This document shows, piece after piece, positions 47,447 through 59,300 of a stretch of 64,000 nt of DNA. Position 1 is the stretch's first letter. Each line of letters starts with the position of its first letter. The position numbers and the translations under genes are program-made. The stretch comes from Cryphonectria parasitica EP155 (lineage: Eukaryota; Ascomycota; Sordariomycetes; Diaporthales; Cryphonectriaceae), in NCBI RefSeq assembly GCF_011745365.1, contig NW_024468916.1, positions 727,630 through 791,629 on the forward strand, in the 5' to 3' direction. The notes beneath the pieces were generated by a model that saw only the letters and a program-made list of their open reading frames with translations, ran no database searches and was not told where the DNA came from.

Positions 47447-48618
47447 CTACGAATTCGGAATATATTTCCCACCCTCTGCCTGCAACATCCTCGCAAAGTC
47501 ATCATCCTCAGTCTGCCCTCGCCCACCCACAATGCCATAGTAAGTCGGCATGAGCACCGCCTCGTCAATCTCCTTGACCTTGCCCTTGGCCACATACAGC
47601 AGCTCGCCATGCCTCTTCTCGTCGGCCATGAGCAGTGCCGCGGCCCGCGCCACCACCTCGGCCGGCTGCGTCTCGATGCCCAGGTCGTACATGGCCTTTG
47701 GAGGCATCCCCGTGCGCGTCCATGACGGCGCCAGGCCGTTGATGCGGATGGGGATGTCATTCCGGATGAGCTGTTGGCGCATGGCGCGCATGAACCCGAA
47801 CACACCGTGTTTCGAGGCACCTGGGATGGTGTCTTTCTTTCAGCACGTCCAACCAGGACAAGCAAAATGAAAGGAAGGGGGAAAAGGAAAGCAAGAGAAT
47901 AGAAGAGAGAGCTTTTGGCCAGACTTACAGTAATCCACGCCTCCGAAGCGCTGCAGACTTGCGATCGAACAAGTGATGACCACACTGCCCTTGCTGCCCG
48001 TCTCCGTCTCTGCGGCCACTTCATTCATCCTCAGGTAGTAGATCCCCAGCGTGGCAGTGTTGATGGCGCCGTTTAGGTTGAGATTGTACAGCTTCTGGCT
48101 GGGCTCCAGCGGGTCGCCGTTCTCGTCGTGCTCATCGTCACCAGGCTTCCCGTCCGGGTTGGGAAAGTAGTTGGCCGCGGGTCCGATGCCAGCATTGGCA
48201 AAGACATGGTCGATGCGGCCGTGGCGTGCCTTGATGGCCTTGAAGAGGGCCAACAGGTCGGCCCAGGAGGAGGCGTCAGTCTCGTGGTGGGTGTAGGAGG
48301 GGCTCGAGAGGGGCTTCTTGGGCGGGGAGACATCTGCTCCGACCACCTTGGCGCCGAGGGAGAGGAGGAGCTGTGTTGTTGCTAGGCCAATACCTGAGGA
48401 GCTGCCTGTGGTACTGGGTGAGCTGGAAGGAACCTTTGGTCTATCGAACCCAAAATAACGAACGTCCCGAGCGGTTGGCATGACCAAGGGACACTAGATC
48501 TTACGATTACATGGCGGGCGGTCTCTGATGATTGATGAAAGACCGGCTTACCTGTGACAATTACGACTTTGTCTTTGAGACCAACCAGGTCCTGGTCCTG
48601 GATGACAAAGTCGCTCAT
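47447..48618 (-). CDS. Short-chain dehydrogenase/reductase (SDR)
   Basis: The three-exon model (48618-48552, 48405-47929, 47820-47447) gives 305 residues. SDR enzymes transfer hydride between NAD(P)H and a hydroxyl or keto substrate. Seen are the cofactor motif TGSSSGIG, completed across the first intron (about 22-29), NAG in FANAGIG, the catalytic Ser in SSIA-like SIASLQ, and the YxxxK pair as YCASK, rebuilt across the second intron. The residue after the glycine motif is VGADVS, so an Asp lies at the strand-2 end and NAD is the likely cofactor. It resembles fungal 15-hydroxyprostaglandin dehydrogenase-like SDRs, but the substrate is unknown. It stands in the AT-richer island without neighbouring pathway genes. 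Confidence 0.9.
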
Positions 48619-49854
48619 GATGCTGGATTTGTTAATGTCACTTGCATTGCCCCTTTTCCCACCCGAGGCTTGAGCGAAGATAGACAGTTTTGGACAAATA
48701 ATGATGTCGAGACAAGGCTAACATATCGATAATCAGAATTGATAGTAATTATAGTCTTCTCCTATTAATCAAGTAGATCATACCACAAGACACGTAGGCA
48801 TTGCTCGTAGCGTTAAGCTGGACCTGGCCGAGATCTGTCAAGCACTGAATTTGGCTTGTAGCCGCCTGGTCATGTGCACAGGCTATAATTCATGAGATAA
48901 CGAACGTTGGATCCGCCCTGCCAGTAATGTGCCAACGACCCATGGCGAGGACCCATCTTGAGATACCGCAATGCGGACACCGTGACAGCAAGGCCTCGAG
49001 CTTGATTCTGCGCAGCTGCAGGGCTTCTGTATGCTTGATGGGCAGAGCGATGACTGTGTTTGATGTATCGCAGATACACAGATAAGATTCCATTTAGACA
49101 CAATGAAATGGTGCTTGATTTCTTTGTCTTTGTGTATAGATGCTCAATTTTCAAAGCATTCACAATGTGAAAACTGATCTTGGTATCAACCGAGACAGCT
49201 GGTCGCGAGCAAGAATATTAATATTGGGGAAAGTGGGCCGTTTTGCCCCTAACCCTGCAACTTTCTTGCCATGTAACCCGTTCACGAGGCTGAGATACAA
49301 AATACTCATGTACTTCAGTACTCAAATCCTTTCTTTGGTTCTGCAGATGACAACCTTACCACTGTTCATACCTATCTTATCCTTCAAGGCTATTGCTTCA
49401 CCTCAATGGAAAGTCTACTTGTTGATCTGGCATAAATTCAACCAGGTGTCTCACATAGTTTTCTTGCGTTCCACATGAGCATGTCACCTAAAATCAAATA
49501 GACTTGCCTATGTTGCTCTCGAAACGTCGTATTGCAGCTGGCTGTAGGCTACAGGGCAGTGCAGCCTGAGTGTAAGCGCTTCTGCCGCGATTATCCACTC
49601 TCTGTTGGTCCGACTGATCAGCCAATGCTATCGTTTAGAGGCACCAGCCACGAGGACTTGCATGAGCTGAAAGACGCAGTGCTTCCGCTCGCTCATTGCA
49701 ACATATAAACAGACATTTTGCGTGAAAAATTTTCCAGAATTTCCTCATCTGCAAGTTACTGAACTTCCATAAGTCATACAGAATCAGTAACTGACCTACG
49801 GCTTGCGAACAAACATCCTCTCCCTTGATTACTCCACCAATTCCCTCTGTGCTC
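48619..49854. other. AT-rich divergent intergenic region, SDR / membrane protein
   Basis: A 1.2-kb AT-rich stretch holds the upstream regions of both genes. Short unrelated frames only; no gene is supported. Confidence 0.5.
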
Positions 49855-52023
49855 ATGGCCTGTCGTTTAAGCCTTTCTGTTCTACTACTCGCGTGGCTCA
49901 TCACAGCTGTCAACGCCCAAGATCTCGCCGACAATTCCACGACCAACGTCCTCGTAGGCTGGCAAACCGGACCCGATACACGAAGCACACTCGGGCTTAT
50001 CTGGAGTTGCCTGGGCACTATTTTCGCCTGCACGTGGACTGTGTTGCACCTCAATTTGCCTGGCCTTGACGACACGACGTGGGAGAAGACGTTGCGGAAA
50101 GTCAAATGGTTGGCAATCAATATCCTCTTCCCTGAATTCATCTTCTCCAAGGCCGTCTGCGATCTCCGGCTGGCCCTCGAGGAGCTGCGGGAGTTCGACG
50201 AGAATCTACGGGAAAACGGTCCCTTTACGTGGATCATTGTTGACAGAGATAATAATGGGCAAAAATGGCTTTGGGCTGTCGAGTACCCACGAGGGTACAG
50301 ACTTCTCTATCGTCTGCTGGGACTAAAGACGCCTCCAGCGCCCTCTGATTCCGAAACTCAGCAGGATGTTGGAAGAGGGGCTCTTTCTCCAACACCATCG
50401 TCGTTAGATTCTCAAAACCCAAGTCCAGCACGCCTTACTATCGCTGTAGGCTCCGACCCTACAACGAGACCGATGGCCGAAAAAAGTACATCATCACAGG
50501 AGCAAGCAAGCAATCAGAAACAGCCCGCAATCAAGCCCCCACGAATCAGATCGGAGACGGAACAAAAATGGACTGCCGTGCACTCGTACTACGCTCAGAT
50601 GGGAGGCCTTTTAAAACTCCATTACATTTTACATGGGCCGGCGTATTCAGTCTTCACCGCGTGCATGTTGACTCCGCAATACAAGTGGAACAAGAACTCC
50701 GACCACCCCCTTGTACACCTCGTCCTGAGTAAGGATGATATACAAGACAAGAGCAAGGCAGACTGGCTGCTGAAGGGCATTGCGGTCCTGCAGATCACGT
50801 GGCTCATCGTCAGCGTAGCTGCTCGCCACACCACGAAGCTACCTATCACCCAGTTAGAGATTGCCACCGTTGCTTTCGCAATCATGGCAGTTGCTATTTA
50901 TCTGGCCAGCTGGTGGAAGCCAAAGGACGTCTCGAGACCGACTGTTTTGCAAGGTGGCTATGATGGGTACTTTGCAGAAGGAGTAATCCACCGCACACAG
51001 CGGCTCACACTACGGCTACTGTCACCGACTCGGGCTGCAGACGAATCGAAAAGTAGAGAGGAAAGTTACTGCGAGCGAGTGCAGAATGATGTTGTTTGGA
51101 TGGGAGGGAATAATCCTCCCATGTTCGTTTTAATGGCCATTTCGTCGATGGTTTTTGGCGGTTTGCACTGCCTTGCATGGAACTTTGATTTTCCTACGCG
51201 GGTCGAGCTCATCTGCTGGAGGGTTGCAAGCCTAACCTCGGCCATCCTGCCTGTCATAACGCTGTTCTTCAACGGCCTCCTCGGCTATATAGCAGACAGT
51301 CTATTGGAGTCCCGCTTTCTTCGGACATGTCCCGCAAAGCTCGAGTCCCTGAGAAAACTGCCTCAGGCATGGTGGTCAAAGGTCACATATCCCACATTCA
51401 TGGGCTGGAGCAGCGAAGAAATAACCACTCTCATATCACAATCAACGGGCGACAGGAATTGGAAAGTGCCACCGTCAGCAGAAATCATCGCCAACGCCCG
51501 GGCTAGTGAGAGGTGGCGTGATTGGGATCACATACATGTGGAATCCAAGAGATCCCACAGAATCTTTAAGCTTTTCGGAGTGTGGTGGCACATGTTTATG
51601 ATAGACGACAGCCTGAGAGGACATATGAGCTATGCGCCGTCCGACCTCAATCGAACTGTCTCGGAAATATCACGATCATCTCCCACAACTCAACTTGTAC
51701 CCCACGAAGTCCTGAAATTCTGGCACAACTACGAGGAGTTCATCTTTCGGGAACTCGATATTCCTACCACTGATAGACCCAACCACTCTTTCTTGGAACT
51801 CAGTCTTCATGATTTCAAGCAGTTCCAAGAGGCAGTGAGGGCATATAGGGCATCGCATGACATGTGCAATCGCATATCGACCTTTCTCACTATATTCAGC
51901 GGCATCCTCTACACATCTGCCCGCCTCGCCATTATTGTTCTCCTGTTTACGTGTCTCAGGTCAACACCAGTGGGCGTCTATCAGAATGTCTCCTGGACGC
52001 AGTTCCTGCCGAACATTTCATAA
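49855..52023 (+). CDS. Fungal polytopic membrane protein, unknown function
   Basis: A single exon encodes 722 residues. It begins with a signal peptide (MACRLSLSVLLLAWLITAVNA). The first membrane segment (about 45-66) ends in TWTVLHLNLP. Further segments lie near 88-100, 305-325, 335-355 (ITQLEIATVAFAIMAVAIYL then WWKPKDV), 425-510 (FGGLHCLAWNFDFPTRVELICWR) and near the C-terminus (ARLAIIVLLFTCLRS then VSWTQFLPNIS). These blocks match a large filamentous-fungus membrane family without an assigned role that I recognise by pattern. A long hydrophilic Ser/Gln-rich insert spans about 160-235. Base composition is clearly more AT-rich than that of genes such as NDC80, and the gene lies in an AT-rich stretch, hinting at accessory status. 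Confidence 0.85.
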   Translation: MACRLSLSVLLLAWLITAVNAQDLADNSTTNVLVGWQTGPDTRSTLGLIWSCLGTIFACTWTVLHLNLPGLDDTTWEKTLRKVKWLAINILFPEFIFSKAVCDLRLALEELREFDENLRENGPFTWIIVDRDNNGQKWLWAVEYPRGYRLLYRLLGLKTPPAPSDSETQQDVGRGALSPTPSSLDSQNPSPARLTIAVGSDPTTRPMAEKSTSSQEQASNQKQPAIKPPRIRSETEQKWTAVHSYYAQMGGLLKLHYILHGPAYSVFTACMLTPQYKWNKNSDHPLVHLVLSKDDIQDKSKADWLLKGIAVLQITWLIVSVAARHTTKLPITQLEIATVAFAIMAVAIYLASWWKPKDVSRPTVLQGGYDGYFAEGVIHRTQRLTLRLLSPTRAADESKSREESYCERVQNDVVWMGGNNPPMFVLMAISSMVFGGLHCLAWNFDFPTRVELICWRVASLTSAILPVITLFFNGLLGYIADSLLESRFLRTCPAKLESLRKLPQAWWSKVTYPTFMGWSSEEITTLISQSTGDRNWKVPPSAEIIANARASERWRDWDHIHVESKRSHRIFKLFGVWWHMFMIDDSLRGHMSYAPSDLNRTVSEISRSSPTTQLVPHEVLKFWHNYEEFIFRELDIPTTDRPNHSFLELSLHDFKQFQEAVRAYRASHDMCNRISTFLTIFSGILYTSARLAIIVLLFTCLRSTPVGVYQNVSWTQFLPNIS

Positions 52024-53736
52024 GCAACACAATAGCACGCACAAATACCGCAGGGATATTGAGAAACAGCAGGCTAGTCAAGTCGGTTAACTGACATTCG
52101 AATATGTGTTGTAGCTTCTTGCAACTTGCCTCGCGATGTACTGTCTTCGAAAGACAGCACAGCGAGAGCGAAAGCACGCCTCTTTTTCTCCGTCAAAACC
52201 AGAAAAGTGGAAAAACTGGAAAAGTAGTGGAGAGACCTCCAACGGGGAGGCCTGGTGCTGAAACGAAAAGGGTTTTCCATTTCGAGAATTCGCATGTAGA
52301 TGCGTACAATAGCGATTTTCATCTGATGTCGGGATTCCGACCTCTAACTAGGATCTGTCCACACGTATTCAACAAGTCTACTCAAGTCAATGGGATTTCG
52401 AATGGGTATTTCGAAAGGGCTTGATCGTGTTCGCCGTCATGGTAAAAGTTTATCCACATGAAGTAGCACATATGTTGTAGACTAATTAATTATTCCATAC
52501 AAATCTCAGTTTCCGTAGCTAGATCACATAGTCCCAGGAACATGCACAGTAAGATGGGCTCGTGAATATTCTATACTCAAGGCGCCGGCGAATGTGCCAT
52601 GAGCATCGGCCGTAAAGCACTCCATCAACTGTCCGCATAGAGTCAGATTCATCAGAAGGCAATTGCCACTATTTGTGCGAGGGCCAGTGAGTGCACGGCC
52701 CCAGCCAGCCAACAGCCAGACCTGTTGATAGCCTCAGATAGCTGGTCTCGTGGCGTTTTTCTTCCTTTCTCTTTTCTTCTTCAGCGCACAGCAATGCAAT
52801 CCTTTTGCCCTCACACACTATTACCTTTCCAGTCATGTTATACAGAAATGTAGTCACTAAAAATCAGTATCCAATTGTCCATCGGGTGTTTCAATAGGTT
52901 GATCACCCAGGCTAAAGAGTTGATTCGGGAAGTGGGGGGGGGGGGGAGAGAAGAGGAAGCAGAAACGGCCAAGGTGTGACGATGACATGAACAACTCCCT
53001 CGAGTCAACCCCAGGTGAACATTGTGTTATGATTGGTCAAAAGGGTGGCACGTGGGTAAGGTATGTCTGCTATTATAATTACTCTAGCAAATAGGGTCAC
53101 AACTTCCGCAAACATCTACACTTGTACTAACACCGATTGTCTCAAGTCTGCGGTTCGCCTCTTCGTCGGCGCTTGTTTCGGGAAAGCAGTTTTAAGAGCT
53201 ACAAATGAAACTGGCACATGACTATTGACCGAGGTATGGCCGACCTCGCCGTAGAATAGTGATGCTATGATAATTGTAAGTTGTCCAGTGAAACAATTTT
53301 CACTGATGAACGCGGAAGGATTCACTGTCCTTCTTCACTCAAACGTAGCGCAAGGAAAATTATTATTTGTCATGATCTTGATGTCAAGTGACGCTCAAAT
53401 GGCGGCTGGTGGGATATCTTTATTTCAAATACTCCGTAATCATGATTCTTCAGATAATAACTCTTAGCGATCGTGGAGTTGCAGATGTCCTAGAAGTGGG
53501 AGATGTCACTCCTCTCCAAGAAGGACATCTCCACTCTGAGGGCCAAGGTTTTTTCAAAAAGAGTAAGCAGCTCAAAGAACAATTTCTCAAGGCTGAGAAT
53601 AGCGATTAGCTACTTTGATAAAAGGGGAGAAAGAGACAAAAGAGGTGTGACCCATCAAGGTGCCACACCACACGCGGACAGTTTAAATCCTCTAGACCTC
53701 GTGTCCTGTCGTCGTTTTTTCCTAGTTATCCTCCTC
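52024..53736. other. AT-rich intergenic region downstream of the membrane protein gene
   Basis: No gene is supported in these 1.7 kb. A G run of about 12 occurs near 52936-52947. Composition matches the rest of the 46-54 kb AT-rich island. Confidence 0.5.
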
Positions 53737-56366
53737 TTATTCCTCACTCGAATCGGACGAGGAATCCTTCTCGATGATTGGGGGTGGCTTGGGGATGTTT
53801 CTTCGGAAGATGTGGCGCTTGATGAAGTAAGGCAGCCAGACCTTGAGCTCGTAGCCGATGAACTGCTTGGTGGGTACGGAGAAGACCTCTGTGGACGGTG
53901 TGTTAGCGAAGGGAAAGCTCACATGTGAGAGGTGTGCGAAGGAGGGTCTGCACTTACGGTCCAGCTCTTCCAGGGTGAGCTGTTTTGTTTCTCTCACGAA
54001 ACAGAAGATCATGAACCAGGCAATCAGGTTGAGACCGGCGTAGAATCCGACTGTAACGACACGAGTCAGCTGCAAGTTGCTCTTTCATGGATGAGTTTAG
54101 ATAGAAGCTTTAATTAGCACTTACAAGCTCCCGTTGGGGTCATGACGGTCCGCATCCGAGGGAATGTCAAACTCAGGATACCAGCTGCAGACGACGAGGT
54201 TAGCCAAAAGCCATCAATTATCGTACGGCGTGCTCATGAACAACCGAGCAAGACTCACCAAAGGTGTTGTTAATGCACACAGCCCAGGCCATTCCCTGCT
54301 CACGCTGAATCGTGGGGAACACCTCTGCAGAGTACTGGAATGCGACAGGTCCTTCGCCCAAGGAATAGCAAATGGTAAACAGGTAGACGAATCTGAGTTT
54401 TGCGCCAAAGAGGTCAGTATTCTATGCTCGAATCTAGAATCATTTTCAAGAGTATGTTTTTTCTTTCTTCTCCTCTGTAGTTGGTACTTACAAAACGACT
54501 GGGCCAATCTGTGCGCCTTTGGAACCTGTGGTGTTCAGGAGAGAGAGACCGCCAGCCAAAAGGAAAATACACATGAGTGGGAATGTCTGCGCAGAGAAGG
54601 AAACAAGACGTGTGAGCTGTGTAGTTCATATAAGCGTGTTTTGGGGGCTTTGAGACTTACAATCAAGGTCAGGGTCCTTCGGCCCTTGGTGTCGATGAGG
54701 AACAGTGTAGGGATTGTGAACACGACCTGGACGGCACCGTAGCCCAGAGAGGCGTACAGGGCCTGGGTGGCCGTGTAGCCGACATTTTCGAAGATGGTCG
54801 AGCTGTAGAAAGAGATGACTGTGGGGTTGAAGCGTGAGCACGTCTGAACATCACATTTTTTCCCACCCATACACGCGATGGTGGAGGGCGAGGACGGTAG
54901 ACTTACTGTTGATGCCACACATCTGCTGAGCAATCATGACGGTCGAGGCACCATAGTTTGCGCGCCTGATGCGAGGCACAGTGAAGCAGTCCTTGAGACG
55001 AGAGAAGTAGCCGGCGCCACGTGCCTCCTTGAGTTCCTCCTCATAGATGATCCACGAGTAGTAGAAGTCCCGTGCGGCGATGATGGGATGCGCTCGGAGG
55101 CGGTTCATCGATCTAAAGCCCTTTGCGTGATGGCCATGCTTCATGAGCCAACGGGGCGACTCTGGGCAGAACCAGATTCCGCAGGCGAGAATGAAGGACG
55201 GGATGAAGGCGGAGCCGAGCTGGAGACGCCAGGCAATTCTGCCGGTGTCCTTGACGATGACGTTGGCGCAGAAGCCGAGGAAGATGCCTGTTATTTGGCG
55301 TAACGAGGAAACAAGTCAGCGGTGTTCTAAAAGCTAAAGAGACTACAAACCCAAAGAGACAATCAATGTGTTTGAGGCACAAACTTACCTATCACAACCC
55401 AAAGCTGCCAGAACATGACAAGGGCACCTCGAATCCGAGCCGGAGCCATCTCAGCAGAGTAGATGGGTACAGTAGCATTCTTTGCACCAATACCAATTCC
55501 CAGAACGAAACGCGCAGCGAACAGACCCTGCCAGGACTTTGCGAAAGCGGAACCGATGGGAGTGGCAGTCAGACAGAGGGCTGTGACGAAAATTTCACCT
55601 CTTCGGCCCAGGTAGTGGTTCAGAGGATCGACAATGAAAGCACCACTATCAAAAGCGACACACAGTTAGCTCTACACACCACTAGATTTATCGACAGGTA
55701 AAGAGAGGAAGAGAGAGGGGCGAAGAGAAACAAAATATGGGTACGAACATGAGACCGGCAGTCAAGAAGATGATGGCGTTGATAAGACCCACAATCCACT
55801 CGTCCTTCCCCGTGCCATTAATGTTGAACTCCTCCGGAAACGACAGGTTGGCGCCATTGGAACCAGTCTGGTCCCAGCCCTGCGTGGCCGCACCGATGGC
55901 ACAGAGGGCGATGGAGTACCAGAGCATCGTGGGTCCATGCCACTTGTGGTCCTTCTCGTAGGCAAGCGCGGCGCGCTCCTGTTCGTCAAGGCTGGCGATC
56001 GAGTCCAAACGGTGTGGGTCGCGGGCAACGAGGGCGGCCCGGCCGAACAGCTCGGCGTGCTCGCTCATGCCATGCGACTCGGCGAAGGCCCTGGCATCGC
56101 TGACGACTTTGTCTGGTGTACTCCGCTGTAGACGTGATTCTCAAAAGGTTAATACTTGGATCACTCCTCTCGAGGCCACAACATGTTGTTACAAGTGGCA
56201 AAAGTGTCTAGAGTCGATAAGACAAAAAACTCACCTTCAGCGGGTTCTCGACGAGGTTGAGGGCGACTGCTCTGTGGTGACCAGGTGTTTCAAGATCTGG
56301 ACTGGCGATGGCGGTCTTCTCATCATGAGATACGTCGGCGACGCCGGCGGCTGACTTCTCGGCCAT
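53737..56366 (-). CDS. Major facilitator sugar transporter (sugar porter family)
   Basis: The ten-exon model (56366-56235, 56125-55749, 55645-55389, 55287-54907, 54818-54661, 54586-54492, 54392-54259, 54184-54125, 54050-53958, 53888-53737) gives 612 residues. The protein should carry a sugar or polyol with protons across the plasma membrane. Sugar-porter marks include NHYLGRRGE after helix 2, ARIRGALVMFWQ, CPESPRWL, QQMCGIN (helix 7, across a splice), DTKGRRTL and SAEVFPT. A cytosolic N-terminus of about 110 residues (NLVENPLK, DARAFAESHGM) is longer than usual. The C-terminus is acidic (SSSDSSEE). The second intron uses a GTTCGT donor at 55748, yet the join gives AGLIGAFIVDPLNHY. The first helix motif GWDQTGSNGANLSFP is typical of fungal hexose or inositol porters. 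Substrate is not assignable. Confidence 0.93.
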
Positions 56367-59300
56367 GATGTTGATGTGTGTCTCTGTATTGTGTGTGTGT
56401 GTGTCTTTGTCTGTGTATGTGTGTATCTCTTGCAAGAACTCTGCTACTACAGCTTCGAGATCATCACATGCAATCCGAGTCTGAAGAAAAAGGAACCTCA
56501 GCTCTCTTTTTTTTTTTTTTGGGCGTTACGACATTATCGGAACTGTCTTGGGGAGGTGGGCGCGCGTGCGGCTTATAAACCCCCCGACCGCAGCGAATTC
56601 AACCGGATCCGAGCATGCATCCAGCATCCAAAGCATCCAGCCATCCATCTCTCTTCCATCCAGGTGCCCAACAAGCTTAGGAAGGGCCCCCATGTTCGCC
56701 TCCCTCCTCGAGCTCGACCCGGGAACTGTTTGGTCAGACCTAGCCGTCTGCGTCTAAGGAACCACTCGTGACCGCTTTCTTAATCACCGAAGGACAAAAG
56801 AGACAAGGACGAATAGAGCAGGGATCAGCAGCAAGCCAAGGTTGCTAGGTGTTGCTGGGAGTACTGCTCGCTGATGACGGTCCACCCTTTGCTTGGGGCC
56901 CCGCGGGGTGGTGAAGATACGAGAGCCACATCTTTTGATCCTTGGCGCATCCGGCGTGTGGGGAGGTGGGGAGGCGAGAGCAACCTTGGAGGGGGAAGGA
57001 CAAAAAGAGTGCTAACGGTTTCATAGTGCTATTGTACAGTATCTACTGTAGGAAAGGGCACTAAAACTCACGCTTTCACGCGAGCGAAAAAAGGCCCGCA
57101 ACCGGGGGGGGTGCGGAGGGCTTAATTAGCACACTACTTACTCAGGAAAGGGGATTTTTCGTTCCCTGTTATTCCCCGGGGCCCATTCAAGCCGTTACAA
57201 CAAAAGAGCCCAACGCGGTGTCTCCTCAGCGGGCGCACGCGGGTAGGCCAGTGTCCATTCGCCTTAGTTACCCTTCTATAGTCGTTCACTATGGCAGCCT
57301 CATTCTCTAGTCTCGACGCCTTTTTTCCTGTCTTTACAATAGTACAAACGGTCACAGGGTTGGACGGAACAAAGCCAAGTAGACCAAGGCGACACGGGCC
57401 TGCCCGTCTTGTCCCTCTCCTTTATCGAGAAAGGGGGGGGGGGGGGACAAAAAGTCGAAACAAAAGCAAAAAAACCACCAAGAAGTCTTGGCCAGTGCTC
57501 CAGTCAGGCCATGCACGGGGATGGGAATGCAACAATAGACCCACCGTGGCGATCCAGCTTGGATCCTGCATGCACAATAAACCATGCTCGTGTCATGGTT
57601 GTTTGTACATGCTAGGTTAGGTTGTAGAAGTCTCCATCACCCTCTCAAAGACGAAGGTTTTCGCTGTCTTTCCATTGAATCGCAGGATTTCACACAGGTG
57701 GGCTTGGCTTACGTCTTGGCTTAAGGAGGAAGTTTGTTTTGCATGATGGCTGGCGGCAACCACGCTTCGGCCGTCGCCTAGCCAAGACATGATACATCAA
57801 CTGTGTACTTCAACACGTACTGTCTCGTGCTACTATGGCGTGTGCAGTAGCTGGTAAAAAAGAAGAAAAAAAGATATGAGCCTCCTATCTACCTCACTCT
57901 ATCCCTCTGTGGTTTTTCTCTGTGCAGGTATCCAGCGTGCCGGCCCATCGGCTATGTGGTCAAGCTCAAGCTGCCGGTGGCTCGATATCATTGGAAGCAT
58001 CGCGTGAGATCGTCCAGCCGAGCCCGGTGGTGTTGCTGGGAAGGGGGGTGGGCCTCTAGGGCATGCAGCAAAGCATGCAGACAATTGTTATCGACATGCA
58101 TTAGAGTAAAATTGAGCCCCTCCTTGGACGATCCTGCCCACCGAACTGGCCAGGCTCGACCTTGGCGAGCCTTGCCGATCTTTCCCGCCTGGTCTCGATG
58201 TCCTGAGCGAGGTTTCGAGGCCTGATCCCTTCCAGCCTTCTTGTACTGTAGATACACGGACAGACCTGCCAGGGGGGTTATGTCTCTGAAACTGAGCAGT
58301 GTTTTCCTTTCCTTTTTATCTTTTTTTCATACTTTTCGGTGTCAGCAGATCAAGAGAAATTCAATCAAGGCCGCATCCGTTGTGGACATCGTCGCTTCCT
58401 GCTGCATGTGCCATCATCCTCTCTTGCTGTTCGTCTACGAATCAGGTAAATTTGCTCGTTCGAACGGATCCGTAGAGGGTACATGCACTAAATCCAAAAG
58501 CAACGCGCAGAGCTGTAAACTCCACACCGCCTTCAGCCTTGTCTTCCCGATCCCCCATCCCCCAGCCACTAATTGCCAGAAGCGTCCAGCATCACATTCC
58601 AGATCGATTTTCCAGGAACGCCCTCCCCCCCTTCCCCAAAGCCCACGAGAGAAAAGGGGGAAGGAGAAGAAAAAAGAGGAAGCAAAGCATACATGTACTC
58701 GCATAATATAACGAACTTGTCTCAGCCATTGACAATCACAATCGATCTCGCGCTTAAATGGAGATGTTTCCGAAACACGTGCATGGTACCGTACTACGCT
58801 GAGATGAACATGTGCTTACTAATCTGCATGACACAGACGACATACCATGCCATGTGCTCTGCACTTTGGCGGTTCAGATATATCACATACATACTATGGA
58901 ACACACATGCAACCCTTGCATACGTCTATAGTACGGGGTAGCACGAGAAACGCCGGTCTTACATGCCATTAATCATCTTTCAGAGCTTTCTTTTGATGCA
59001 GACAGAAAGAAAAAAAAAGAGGGGGGGAAGGGGCTAGGGGTTTTCTTCTCATGTACCATGTACTCTGCAGCTTACTTGCAGATTGTTCTGACCAATTATT
59101 AGTGTTTTATACTGTAAGAGTATCCATCTTTTGATGACCATTTGTGCCGTAGTGGTGCAAGGCGTAGGGAGCCCATGGCCGGTACCCGAAGGCTCGATGC
59201 TGCACAAGGTGACACTGAGAGAGAAAAGACCAGGTACTACTGATCACAGCTGGAGGATTCGTGTAGGGATGGTGGTCTCAGCTCGTGTGACCTACCAAAA

